Origin: Tolypocladium sp. Sup5 PDA-1
Taxonomy: Eukaryota > Ascomycota > Sordariomycetes > Hypocreales > Ophiocordycipitaceae
Direction: 5' to 3'
DNA: 64,000 nucleotides
Assembly: GCA_000750105.3 (NCBI GenBank)
Contig: JPHH03000089.1
Coordinates: forward strand, 27,505 to 91,504
Positions within the stretch are counted from its first letter, which is position 1, and the number at the start of each line of letters is the position of its first letter. The notes beneath the pieces were generated by a model that was not told where the DNA came from, did not search any database, and saw only the letters and a list, made by a program, of their open reading frames with translations. Below, piece by piece: positions 54,517 through 64,000 of the stretch. Made by a program: the position numbers and the translations under genes.

Positions 54517-55079
54517 CGGTATTATCCTTCACTACCTACCTTACCCACTGACGGCTTGCGGGATTCCCCCAGCTATGAGACCTCCGCAGCTTTTAATTCC
54601 TGTGTTCTGGAGGTGATTCGCCATGTGATAATATGGCATTGTAGTCCGTGCTCCGTACAGATCTGACACTCCGTGTTGAATTGGTCCGTGCGTTGTTTCC
54701 GAAACAAAACGGAGCTAAGCCTGTAAATTTCCCGAACTAAAGCGTAACGGGATCTTGGATCGTCCTACTCCATATGTCAGCTTACAGCCACCCCAATCAT
54801 TGTTGAGGAAACATCCGAGTCAGGCAGCTCGTATTCTGAGGATTGTATCTGATGGCTTAGAAATAGCGATACAATGGCTGATTACCCATACTTCATGCAA
54901 CCGAAACAACACTAAGTACGAGGGACTGTATGTGATGAGTCAACAGTCACTTATGGCTCCACAGGGAAAGTAAACCGTACATGAATGGCATTAATCGCGT
55001 CCTTACTATATAAAGTGCCCGACACCGTTCTTGTTCTCCGTCCAATTTCATTTTATATCTCAAGCCGCAATACATCAAA
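54517..55079. promoter_or_regulatory. Promoter region of the GST gene with TATA box
   Basis: TATATAAA lies at 55007-55014, 66 bases before the ATG, a normal fungal distance. The preceding 0.5 kb shows scattered TCCGT(G/A) copies and no gene. Confidence 0.55.
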
Positions 55080-55908
55080 ATGAGTGTACCGTGCAATTTC
55101 CAAATCTACAGCCGGCGTCAGCAGGGCCTTGCAGAGACGAGCCGTTTGATTCTAGAGTATTCTGGCGAAAACTATGCGAATGCCTTTGTTGAGGTAATTC
55201 CATTGTCAAATCTACATTTATCTTGCCAAATCTAATCATTACATAGGATTGGGAGCGAGAAAAAGACACTACCCCGCTACAACAGTTGCCTGTGCTTCGA
55301 GTCCTGAGAGAGGGTGAAAAATGGGTAAATCTCGATTGTATTTCATAACCATAGTATTGCCACTTACGACCTCGACAGGAGCAAATCTCAGAAAGTCATA
55401 CCATGGAACGATTTCTATCTCATACATTGGGACTCATGGGCACGACGCCACTTGAAACGGCGCGTATGGACATGTATCACGCGGCCTGGACCGACATCAT
55501 GTCTATGTTCATGTGGAAGGTTTGGCGTGCTCCCAACGACGACTTAAAACGCCAGGGAGCTTCTGAGTTCTGGGTCGAATTCCCCAAGTTCTTAAAGAAA
55601 CATGATTTGATTCTGAAGCTAGCTGAGGGGCCATTTTATTCGGGATCTCGTGTACGTCTATACACATTGCTATTGTATCGTTGATCAAGTACGTTGCTAA
55701 CATGAACGATACAAATTTGCAGCCGTCTCTTCCAGACATCTACGCATTCACATGGCTCAACCGATTTATCACGAAATGGCTTCCTTCACCGCCTGACCTG
55801 ATTACAGAGCCAAATTACCCTCATATATGGGCACTTTGGAACGGTGTGCGGGAACTCGAGGGAATCAAGAATTACATAGAAAGTGGCCGGTGGAAACTTC
55901 TTGAGTAG
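55080..55908 (+). CDS. Glutathione S-transferase-like protein
   Basis: Four exons, 55080-55193, 55247-55324, 55379-55651 and 55723-55908; 216 aa, a normal GST length. The thioredoxin-fold half shows RRQQGLAETSRLILEYSGEN, DWEREKD...LQQLPVLRVL with the cis-Pro after Leu, and EQISESHTMERFLSHTLGL (the Gln/Glu-Ser glutathione-binding motif is SES). The helical half has a shortened, divergent ending with PSLPDIYAFTWLNRF in place of the usual (S/T)xADI N-capping box. This fits the sigma/fungal Ure2-like spectrum often found in detoxification or secondary-metabolite clusters. All introns keep phase. A TATA box lies 66 bp upstream. Confidence 0.85.
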
Positions 55909-56417
55909 TCTTGTTCTTAACAAAGACAAGACAGGATATTTTGTTGGGGCGATGGAACAGACCCCGGATCGGTAAAAAGAGAAACCCACAAAAAGACGGC
56001 GGAAGACCGAGGACTCTAATTGTACCCGGACATACAAGGGGGCATCCGTAGCCGTTAGAACAGATAAACCCTCATCCTCTTACAGTCTTAGCAATCGAGT
56101 CCTTGGTTTTCTTCCCATTTTGAGATTGGCGTTTGATGCCTTTCTTCGACTTTGTGTCTTTAAATTACACACAAAATGAAATCTATTCCAAGTTCAGTCG
56201 TGTAAAGTCTCATGCATCTATGCTAAGCCTCATATGCGACGCAAAGCACGCTCTACATCCGTCGCCTCCTGCGGAACTATTTAATTTTACAGCCCTGAAA
56301 CCCGGTCCTCCGTTGAAGACCCATAGGCCCGCTTGTCTGTCACCTCTCTTGTTCTTACGCCTCGACTCGAAAGGCGAAGGTTTTCAGTACCAAGCGGCTT
56401 GAAGTCATTTCAGTCCT
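55909..56417. other. Intergenic, convergent 3' ends
   Basis: Flanks of the GST gene and the BET4 fragment. Nothing was recognised. Confidence 0.4.
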
Positions 56418-57191
56418 TCATGGTCCTATCTCTCTCTCAACATCGTTCCACCTGCCTGTGCGCATGGGACCGAGGGCCCGTAACTTGGCGAGCCAGGTCT
56501 GTAAGTCACGGACTCCACCATCACCGCGCTCGGTGCGTTGTTCCAGCCGCTCTAGGGCCAACGTGTACTCCAATAGGGCCTCGTAAATCCACTTGATGCT
56601 GGCGTAGTCCTCCAGCAGGTCCTTAATCTCGTCAATATAGGCAGCCTTCTCGTTTACGGTCAGAGCCCGTGCGATGGTCTGTCGATTACCGTGGTCGACA
56701 ATTTGCGACATCAAGAATTGATGGTAATACCACAAACTTTGGTCATCGGGGCCGACGTTTAAGGCACTCCGCACGAGGCTTAGCTCCTCGACGAGGAAAG
56801 CCGCTCGCATCTTATCGTCGGCGCCTCGCCCTTCGAGAAGTGCCGGGGTGACCTGGTTTCGGTTGTGCCACGCGGAAAAGTTGGATAAGTTGCGCCGGAT
56901 CATCTCAGTCGTGTACGCGAACTCTTCTTCGGCCATACTCTTCCCCCGCAGCTCGGGGCTTTCAAGCTTAGCCACCACGATCCTCCTATAGCCCCAGGCA
57001 TGGAAGTTGCGTTGGTCCTTGTTAAGCATCTTGGACGTTAGATCGAGTTCTGTCTCCCACATTTTGCGTGCGACCGGAAGAGGCAGTCGAATAATAGCTT
57101 GCGACAGGATCCATTGCCGGAAACCCCAAATCCAGTAGTACTTGGGAAGTCCCATCAAAAGCGGTATAGAGAAGGCGAGTTCAGACTGCAA
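56418..57191 (-). pseudogene. BET4: RabGGTase alpha subunit (BET4), 5'-truncated copy
   Basis: The frame is open and clean from about 57310 down to the stop at 56418, and matches the central and C-terminal parts of Rab geranylgeranyltransferase alpha: LQSELAFSIPLLMGLPKYYW, then PPTA (protein prenyltransferase alpha) repeats KMLNKDQRNFHAWGYRRIVV, NLSNFSAWHNRNQ and NVGPDDQSLWYYHQFL, ending TWLAKLRALGPMRTGRWND. The first ~90 residues of the family, including the first PPTA repeat, are absent; only non-matching sequence lies upstream. The first ATG in frame is at 57155. BET4 is essential, so an intact copy must be elsewhere. This is probably a truncated duplicate, although a shortened protein could be made. 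Confidence 0.75.
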
Positions 57192-57290
57192 GAATTTGCT
57201 GAAGCAGGTTGGGGGGGAAAAGCGGGGGATCGCTGCTATAGTAGACCCTTCCGCTGCTGGCTGGTCGATGTGGTCACTGGTGTCTAACAG

Positions 57291-57541
57291 ATGTCCAAGC
57301 GCTGTGTTACTTCGACAGGGTCAAGAGAATGGACCAAAGAAGAGATAATGGCGTATTTGGATTGGAGCAAAGCAGAAGATGAGCGTATTGAAGCCCAGGT
57401 CGCTGAGGAGACAATCCTTTGGCAAGCAAGAGAAGGGGTGTGAAAGAAATCTGGCGAAGGATAGAAAAGGATAGTAGGGAACAAGCGGCTTTGCACTCGG
57501 CGGAGGATATATCAGAGCAGTATATTTTCGTCAAAGTATAG
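57291..57541 (+). pseudogene. Small frameshifted ORF, family unidentified
   Basis: From ATG 57291 the frame reads EWTKEEIMAYLDWSKAEDER and then IEAQVAEET, stopping at TGA 57438-57440. After about 57405 a shifted frame carries NPLASKRRGVKEIWRRIEKD and then REQAALHSAEDISEQYIF to TAG 57539-57541. Both halves look like one small helical protein, and I believe this is a recurring uncharacterised fungal family. One missing base near 57405-57410 would explain the break. It overlaps, on the other strand, the region where the BET4 5' end should be. Confidence 0.5.
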
Positions 57542-57877
57542 CAGATTCATTATTTTACCACCTCGCGATTTGAATCGGCAGGAAGGAGAAGCAGCTTCAC
57601 AGCGTGGCGCGGCACGGAAGCAGAGCACTTTTGGTTGACCTAAAACAACGCGCCGGGGGGTCAGTATATCAGCCGCCCCAGGAGACCCTTGGCTTGAAAT
57701 ATCCACTCTATCTCGGAGTTCCGCTTTCCCGCCTTTGGCCCCCAAACTCCAGGCTTCGGTCGGACCAACAAATTGCTCAGTGGAGAAGTTGTCTCTTCTC
57801 CAGCAAGCACCAACAAGTCCTTCCATCTGAATCAACGTTTACTTATTGCTACAGAACAAAGAGCATAAGAACACCAC
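57542..57877. other. Gap between small ORF and P450 fragment
   Basis: About 0.34 kb with no recognised gene. The minus-strand frame at 57512-57835 shows no P450 continuation. Confidence 0.4.
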
Positions 57878-58150
57878 CAAGAATCTGATACCGATAAGTA
57901 TTCGTGCCCAGATCCTCAAAACGCTTGATCAGATCAACGGGAAACTGCTGCGCTCTATCAGCGGCAAGTGCGCGCAGTAAGTTGTCAATGCCGAGTGGCC
58001 AGCGGTTTTTCTCAAACGGGGGCTCTTCACAGTTGAGTTCCCGTGCTTTGCTGCATTGCGGCGGCAGGCGGGGAAGCCAGAGATGGTGACAAAGAAAACG
58101 TAGGATGCCGCGACCCAGAAGAGGGCTTTGATAGCAAACTGCACTTGCAT
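57878..58150 (-). pseudogene. Cytochrome P450 (CYP52-like) N-terminal fragment
   Basis: The ATG at 58150 begins a membrane anchor (MQVQFAIKALFWVAASYVFF) ending CRRNAAK. One base is then missing in an A-run near 58048, and the neighbouring frame continues ARELNCEEPPFEKNRWPLGI and DNLLRALAADRAQQFPVDLI to NTYRYQILG. This is the start of a CYP52-type P450, which hydroxylates fatty acids or alkanes. A donor-like GTGGTG follows, but the haem-binding and K-helix parts are nowhere downstream. It is a frameshifted stub of about 90 codons. Confidence 0.72.
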
Positions 58151-58567
58151 CTTGATGTCGATGTGGGTTGAAAGGCGCTGTCTGTGAAAGCAGACGTGAT
58201 GCCTCGACCTTGAAATATATTGAAGTTTTGGAAACCATTTTCTGCGCAACTTCGAAGAGTTTCAGAGGCAGCAAAGAGAGAAAGAATAAGACGATATCAA
58301 GAACAAAGACCTGCTTCTAAAACCGCAGCCTCAAACTGCAAAACGTCATGAGCCGGAGCCAACGACATACTCGTACGACCCACGGGCAGGGAGCGGGATG
58401 TCTAGTTAGTCCGATGCCGGAAATCGGGCCCAACTCGCGTCCAACTCGGGTCCAGCTCAGATCCCAAACTCTCAAGTTACATACCGCCACCATCACACTC
58501 TCTTCGTTTTGTTCCCATTGACTTGGTTTGAGATCAGTGACGCATCAGTCGGATCAACAATCGCACG
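58151..58567. promoter_or_regulatory. Divergent region between P450 stub and HMG-CoA synthase
   Basis: The 5' flank of the HMGS paralogue. It carries direct repeats GGGCCCAACTCGCGTCCAACTCGGGTCCAGCTC near 58427-58460 (a CCAACTCG unit twice). No defined site is claimed. Confidence 0.4.
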
Positions 58568-60223
58568 ATGGCGTACCCAGAGAATGTCGGCATCAAGGCC
58601 ATGGAGATTTATGTCCCGGCACAGGTGAGACCCCCCAGTTCACATTCAAATCTTGGTCAGTTCAGGACTTTGACTAGAAAAGTGCCTGGACCAAACCCTT
58701 TTCGAAAAATACCAAGGCGTTTCAGCCGGAAAGTACACCATTGGACTGGGCCTCCAGTACATGAACTTCTGTACCGATAGAGAAGGCAAGTCCCATATGA
58801 TTACGCGTCTTCTGAGGGTGGAAACCATCAGGCAAACCAAGTCCTCTCCAGCAATCACATGCCGGGCTGACCAACCTGTGCAGATGTCTGTTCTCTGGCC
58901 CTCACGGCTGTCTCCTCACTGCTCCACAAGTTCCATATTGATCCCAATTCTATTGGACGTCTGGAGGTGGGCACCGAATCCCTCATCGACAAGGCCAAGT
59001 CTGTCAAATCAGTTCTCACGACGCTGTTCGAGCCATCCGGCAACACAAGTCTAGAAGGTGTCGATACAATTCACGCCTGCTATGGCGGCACCAATGCCTT
59101 GTTCAACGCCGTCAATTGGGTGGAGTCTCGCTCATGGGACGGTCGAGATGCCATTGTTGTTACGTCGGATATAGCCCTCTACAAGGAGGACTCCTCCCGT
59201 CCAACCGGTGGCGCTGGTTGCGTCGCCATGCTTATCGGTCCGAATGCGCTGCTTTCCCTAGAGCCAAGCCTGCGAGGTGTCTACATGACCAACACTTTCG
59301 ATTTCTACAAGCCTGACCTTAAAGTCGAGTTCCCCATCGTCAACGGCCATGAATCTATTGTCTGCTATCTGAGCGCTCTAGATGGATGTCACAAAGATTT
59401 GCTCCGTCGTGCTGAGGCGGCCAAGAACAAGCCCAACGGAGATGGACCTCAGAGTGTGAAGAATGTCCTCGACCTCTTTGACTACATGGCGTTCCATACC
59501 CCAAATTGCAAACTGGTTAGCAAGTCATACGGTCGACTCAAGTACAATGACTGTCTGACATCGACCGACGCTGCTGACTGGGAAGGAATCCCCGATGAGC
59601 TCCGCAAGCTAGGCTACGAGGAGTCATTGAAAGACAAAGCATTGGAGAAAGCTCTCATGGCTGTGACAAAGGATCAGTTCAAGAAGCGTGTTGAGCCATG
59701 TATTGTGGCACCCTCCTTGTGCGGCAACATGTACACTGGCAGTCTCTACTGCTCTCTCATCAGCCTGATCAGCAACATTGATCTTGCAGCCGCAGCAGGC
59801 AAAACTATCGGCATGTTCAGCGTAAGTGACTGGATCTCTGTTTACTGAACCGCCACAGAGATCATACTGACCTGAACGGACGCATTAGTATGGGAGTGGC
59901 GCTGCCAGCACCCTCTTTGGCCTGATAATTACCGGTGATCTCACCAAGATGGTCCAGAAAATCGACATAATGGATCGTCTGAAGCAGCGACACATCTCGA
60001 CCCCCGAGGAGTACGAGAAGGTGAATTATGACAATACAATCAATCTCTTTGCGAAGGCTTACTAACTCGGTTGCACCAGGCCTGCGCTCTCCGATTGAAT
60101 GCCTATGGGAGCAAGAGTTACCAGCCTGTCGGCGATGTAGCCTCCCTGGCAGCTGGAACATACTACTTGGATAACATCGATGAAGTGTATCGGAGGACTT
60201 ATGCTATAAAGCGTAGTGAATAA
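58568..60223 (+). CDS. ERG13: Hydroxymethylglutaryl-CoA synthase paralogue
   Basis: Five exons, 58568-58624, 58683-58785, 58884-59821, 59889-60020 and 60080-60223; 457 aa, the family length. It condenses acetoacetyl-CoA with acetyl-CoA in the mevalonate pathway. The catalytic triad is present: Glu in RLEVGTESLIDKAKSVKS, Cys in THACYGGTNALFNAVNW-type IHACYGGTNALF, and His in YMAFHTPNCKLVSKSYGR. Other conserved text: RPTGGAGCVAMLIGPNA and SLCGNMYTGSLYCSLISLIS. Intron 2 has a GC donor (GAAG|GCAAGT...TGTGCAG), a rare but functional class. The C-terminal segment (ACALRLNAYGSKSYQPVGDV) differs from housekeeping ERG13, and the neighbours are relics and accessory genes, so this is probably a second copy rather than the sterol-pathway gene. 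Confidence 0.88.
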
Positions 60224-61433
60224 TTGCGTCGAGGTTCCGCCGCATCCGTGCTGGAGTCGAAGGGAATGCTTATAGAGGCAAGGAATGCGCATATCAGAAT
60301 TAGACAAGTGTGATTAGAATATACACTCCGTAGTCTGGAACACGCTGGTTGCACCCACCGGGTTTGGTGCCGCCGTCAGTTCGTTTGGACGTGCGTGTCC
60401 TTCCATCAAGTCTCGCTCATTCCACAGTGATGCCTGGGCACTAACGCAAGGTGAATGTACAGCGTATATCCAGCTCCTGACGCTGGACTTTATGAAGAGC
60501 CACGCCGGCTCCATCATGAAGGCCTCGCCCATCCCGTACATCCGCGACGCGAAGCTGTGCGGCAAGCTGTTTGACACGCCACCATGCCGTGCATTCACCG
60601 GTTGTACCCAAAACTTACTTTTGAATGCTTTGCATCAGTAGGAATGCATTCCATGCCTCTTCTGGTGTGCGAAGGCTTTAAACCTTGCAGGGGCTGTAGA
60701 GTTTATAGAATCTCGGCATAGCTCGAAGTACCAAAGTATGGGGAAAACATGGTTGGAGCCTTGGCACACCAGAAGGGATATGATTTGCCGGTTCTATCCA
60801 ATGCATACGTATGTTGCAATACTCGTAGGTGTGGTCCTCTAAGACGGTTGCCACTCAGCGCAATACACTCCATCTCCTTTCGGTACCGGCCCAAGCGGCC
60901 TTGGGTGCCGCATTTAACTTTGTCGCGGTACTTTTCAGTCTGCCTGATGTATGCGACTACTTCCGCATTGAGATGTCGTGGATTAGTTGCCGGACCTCGG
61001 GCCGCCACCGACTGGTTTGGAGACAAAATATTTCGTACCCTATGGCATGCTGGATGCAGCACATTAGCTGATGGCGTACCCAACATGGCACAGAGGCGTT
61101 TACAGCGGAGCCAGAGACTCGGATGTACTTGTCGATTACACTGGGTCCGTGAACTTAGCTAGGAGCGAAAACGGACTATTACACGGCTGTGTGGATATGG
61201 TCCTCTTGCTCTTGCGTCTTTACCATACCTACATGTGATGCAGGCGGCGTCTCAACTATAATAACAGCCTCACTTCAAGAACGGGATGTCTTGCCTTAGA
61301 TCCACATTTATTACAAGGTCGCAAGAACAGAAACTTCAGCTGAAAAACTATATGTTACAGCTCAGAAAGTCCCTGCTCCTGGCAGCAAACATATTGAGAA
61401 TGTTTTGGGCGTGAAAATTAGTTGGATAGTGCA
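60224..61433. other. Intergenic with uncertain coding traces
   Basis: At 60460-60594 the plus frame reads LLTLDFMKSHAGSIMKASPI and then PYIRDAKLCGKLFD, which looks like a protein fragment whose family I cannot name. From 60700 to 61160 several overlapping frames are open but none shows a domain. Confidence 0.35.
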
Positions 61434-61439
61434 TATAAA
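61434..61439 (+). promoter_or_regulatory. TATA box of the GH27 gene
   Basis: TATAAA at 61434-61439, 68-73 bases before the start at 61507, in GTGCATATAAAG context. Confidence 0.5.
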
Positions 61440-61506
61440 GTAGACCCCCGCTGTCGCAGCTGCCTGCTATTGTCTAAACTCCATAGCGAGATTCGATCCA
61501 TACCTT

Positions 61507-62999
61507 ATGAGTCTCACGACATATCTGAACATGTTTTCTTTCCTCTTCCTTTTAGCAACCTCCGCTGCCCAGGCGGCCGCGTCATCTCCACAACTCAAAG
61601 TCCTCAGTTTCGGTGAAACCTCAAATGGCTTCAACAGCCCCACACGCGGTTGGACCTCATTCGGGATGCAGGTCCACTCCGCTACCGTTAATCCTCTCTT
61701 TCAGTTCAACCAGTCCAACATAATTCAGCAGTGCGATGTCCTCAACACAACTCTCAACGACATATATACATATTGCAACCTGGACTCAGGGTGGATGGGA
61801 AAGACTGACGAGTTCGGACGCATCACATACGACGAGTCTATCTTTGATATTCCCAAACTTGCGATGCACCTTCACAGCCGAGGGTTATTGCTGGGCGTGT
61901 ATGTGGTGCCTGGGGCACTGCGTGCAGACGTCAACAAAACCATACTGGGAACTAATATCACCATCGGCGATGTTTGCACAGGAAGCGAGGGTTTGGGCAG
62001 ATGTGTTTTCAATTACAGCCGCCCTGAAGTGCAGCAATGGCACAATTCTGTCGTTGAGCAGTTTGCATCATGGTTGGTTCCAAAATTTTCATCAGCATTA
62101 TGCAGTCGCAATCACTTACATGAAATCTCTCAAGGAAAGTGGACCTTATCAAGCTTGATTATGTGACCCCTGGTTCTCCGGGCACGAAGGCGCCTCTTCC
62201 TGCGAACCAGAGCGCTGCGGTGGTCGCTTATCACCAAGCAATTGAGAACAGCTGCCGCCGAATGCGACTTAATATCTCCTGGAAACTAAACGTGTCGGAA
62301 GAATACTTCACTATCTGGAATCAGAATGCCGACTCGATGCGGACTGATAAAGACATCAATGCCTACGGTCAGCCTACATTCACCAATTGGGCCGCTATAC
62401 AACGAGCAGTTGAGGACTATCGTCAGTGGGCAATTGCTGCTGTTGACATTTTCGATACAGTGAGCATATACCCAGATTGGTCCACCCTGTACACTGGAAA
62501 CAACGAGTCACTTTCAGGTGTGACCAACGAGCAGCGAAGGACAATGATGACGCACTGGATCGCCTCTGGATCCAATCTCATTTTGGCCTCGGACTTGACA
62601 CAGCTAGATGACTTCGGTCTTTCCTTGCTACTGAATACATCAGCCTTAAACATTGCTGACTTCACAGGTCAATATCCTATGCAGCCACGGAATCCGGGAA
62701 CGGGGGGGCAAGACCCGAAGCAGCTGCAGGCATGGATTGCAGGACCATCGAAAGGCGGCCAGGCTGTTGTGGTCATTGCGAACTACGGCCCTGACGAAGG
62801 CCAAGCTGGCTTTGGAGGGGGTATGAACGGAACACGGAAAGTATCCGTGTCGTGGTCAGATCTAGGCATCAACGGGTGCTGGAGTGTCAGCGACGTGTGG
62901 GCTGGAAAGTCTCTGGGTAATCAAATTGCTGGAGTACAGGTTTCACTGGGTGAAGGAGAGAGCATATTATTGAACATGACCTTTGTGGATACGTGTTGA
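61507..62999 (+). CDS. Secreted GH27 alpha-galactosidase
   Basis: Two exons, 61507-62072 and 62135-62999; 476 aa. The intron (GTTGGT...CTCAAG) rebuilds the key strand QFASWKVDLIKLDYVTPGSP, whose Asp is the GH27 nucleophile (KxDY). Further family text: GETSNGFNSPTRGWTSFGM after the signal peptide, YTYCNLDSGWMGKTDEFGR, and WNQNADSMRTDKDINAYGQP, where an Asp would be the acid/base. A C-terminal beta-sandwich follows, ending LNMTFVDTC. A signal peptide is evident; Met9 (MFSFLFLLATSAAQAAA) could be the real start and gives a cleaner signal. The N-glycosylation sites and secretion fit hydrolysis of plant galactosides outside the cell. Confidence 0.88.
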
Positions 63000-63275
63000 G
63001 TGCTGGACTGGCAGTCACAGCCTGTTGCTAGCCGAGGCAGGAGAAAGGCGAGAACAGCCGACAGGCTCGAGGTGACAGTTCTCTAACTCTCTGTTTTGGG
63101 ATCAAAATTGCACTCGTTTCTTGGTCTCGGACGTAGCCATATAGGAGATCAATGGCGCGAACAGTCGCCGCAACGACCATGGCGAAGGGAGCGTGAAGTT
63201 TTAGCAACTGCTTTACATAAGTTTCATCGAAGGCATGATAGCAACGTGTCGCAGTCTCGCATTACTCTATGTTTG
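63000..63275. other. Short intergenic
   Basis: The 3' flank of the GH27 gene. Nothing was recognised. Confidence 0.4.
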
Positions 63276-63599
63276 CCAGTGGAAAAAGTCTTTTTCGACG
63301 TTCGCAACGACTCAGATGCCTTGTTTGCTCATTTCAATATCTCCCTCGATGGTGTGCAAGACCTCCAGTTGATGGAGCTTGCAGCAAGAAAGGGGTCTCG
63401 AAAATTCGTTACTGGATTATCCAAGTGCATCGACAAGCACAGTCCCATATCCACCATGGAAAAGACGGAATGGAAGCATCAAAAGGAAGGAACTGCTTGG
63501 CTGTTTGATCCAACCAAAGGCGGTCGATATGAGTGCTGCCGCCTGAACGATGAGGGGGGTCGACGGGGCCCTGTCTTCGGCCACAGGGAAGAGGTATAG
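63276..63599 (+). pseudogene. 3'-5' exonuclease domain fragment
   Basis: The frame reads PVEKVFFDVRNDSDALFAHF, then GVQDLQLMELAARKGSRKFV and TGLSKCI, which is the middle of the fungal RNase-D/EXD1-like 3'-5' exonuclease domain. The leading DEDD strand (D-x-E) and the closing part with the YCxGDVxxL motif are missing; text after 63480 diverges and stops at 63597-63599. No start codon belongs to it, although the frame is open from 63096. It is a relic. Confidence 0.6.
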
Positions 63600-63790
63600 A
63601 CCGGCACAGGGAGGCACGAGAAACGTGTACTTAAAATTGCCGTCGCCTCAGACTCACCATCCGTTCATCATTCTCACTTCGTTCTTCAAATCAAGAGTTC
63701 AACCATGGCCCGGTTTACCGTCGACACAGTGCAGCCTCGAAAGCATTACGTTTGGCCCAAAGACCGCAAGCCAGAGAACCAAATGCCCAG

Positions 63791-64000
63791 GAGGTTTTTA
63801 ATGGATCTATCGACACCTCCTCAACAGCCACGCTGAGGTCCGAGTCGGATAACGCCACGAATGCTGCTTCCATTAGTTCGGGGCGACTGGAAGCTGCTGG
63901 ACGCGAATATGATCGAGTTGCCGGGCTGCATTGGCAGAACGAGCAGCGGCTGCAGACCCAAGGTACAGCGTTCTCTGCTCTATGCTCCAAAGTGCCCCCC
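63791..64000 (+). CDS. Possible partial exon running off the window
   Basis: After an acceptor-like CCCAG, an open frame to the window end reads EVFNGSIDTSSTATLRSESD and continues REYDRVAGLHWQNEQRLQTQG. The composition is protein-like but no family is recognised. An ATG in good context at 63705 could be a first exon, though the intron implied would be very short. Confidence 0.2.

Noticed and set aside
60703..61086. Minus-strand 127-aa frame
   Set aside because: Several overlapping frames are open here, none with recognisable content.
1..64000. CRISPR arrays, bacterial operons or prophage
   Set aside because: The DNA is spliced fungal nuclear sequence; no regularly spaced repeats or bacterial signals were seen.

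Overview
The window is nuclear DNA of a filamentous ascomycete (Pezizomycotina). The evidence is short GT-AG introns of about 50-170 nt with CTAAC or CTGAC branch sites, spliced ribosomal-protein genes, and families restricted to or expanded in these fungi (HET, NACHT_N, DUF4246, UstYa, tannase, PEX11C). Gene content and style suggest Sordariomycetes, perhaps Hypocreales; that placement is an impression, not a measurement.

Bases 1 to about 16.4 kb are a compact housekeeping block. It holds the 3' end of a RAD26/CSB repair ATPase, a divergent pair of ribosomal protein genes (uS11/RPS14 minus, uL30/RPL7 plus), mitochondrial ISA2, translation factor eIF3c (NIP1), a secreted tannase/feruloyl esterase converging on a DUF4246 gene, a PEX11C-type peroxin and a hemerythrin-domain protein. 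Intron 2 of the RPL7 gene carries a convincing box C/D snoRNA whose guide matches the LSU rRNA site methylated at yeast G805.

From about 16.5 kb the character changes: long gene-poor stretches, mobile-element traces and many broken genes. In order: a HET-domain pseudogene with a nonsense codon, a roughly 300-bp insertion and a homopolymer frameshift; a stray PKS acyl-carrier domain; an orphan NACHT_N domain without its NLR body; an intact single-pass surface protein; an intact short-chain dehydrogenase; a GC-rich relic of a Pls/PosA-type NRPS; an UNC93/DUF895-type transporter; a UstYa relic; an amino-acid permease; an LDB19-type arrestin; a kynurenine 3-monooxygenase with its middle deleted; a Mutator-like MITE with a 10-bp target-site duplication just upstream of an MFS exporter; a D-aminoacylase; and a five-exon-scale accessory stretch with a four-exon bZIP regulator and a GST.

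From 56 to 64 kb lie a 5'-truncated RabGGTase alpha (BET4) copy, a frameshifted small ORF opposite its 5' end, a CYP52-like P450 fragment, an apparently intact HMG-CoA synthase paralogue with a GC-AG intron, a secreted GH27 alpha-galactosidase and a 3'-5' exonuclease fragment. The right three quarters reads as an accessory 'gene graveyard' of defence and secondary-metabolism fragments interleaved with a few working transport, catabolic and regulatory genes. Exon structures were assembled by hand from splice signals, reading frame and remembered family motifs; no database search was run.
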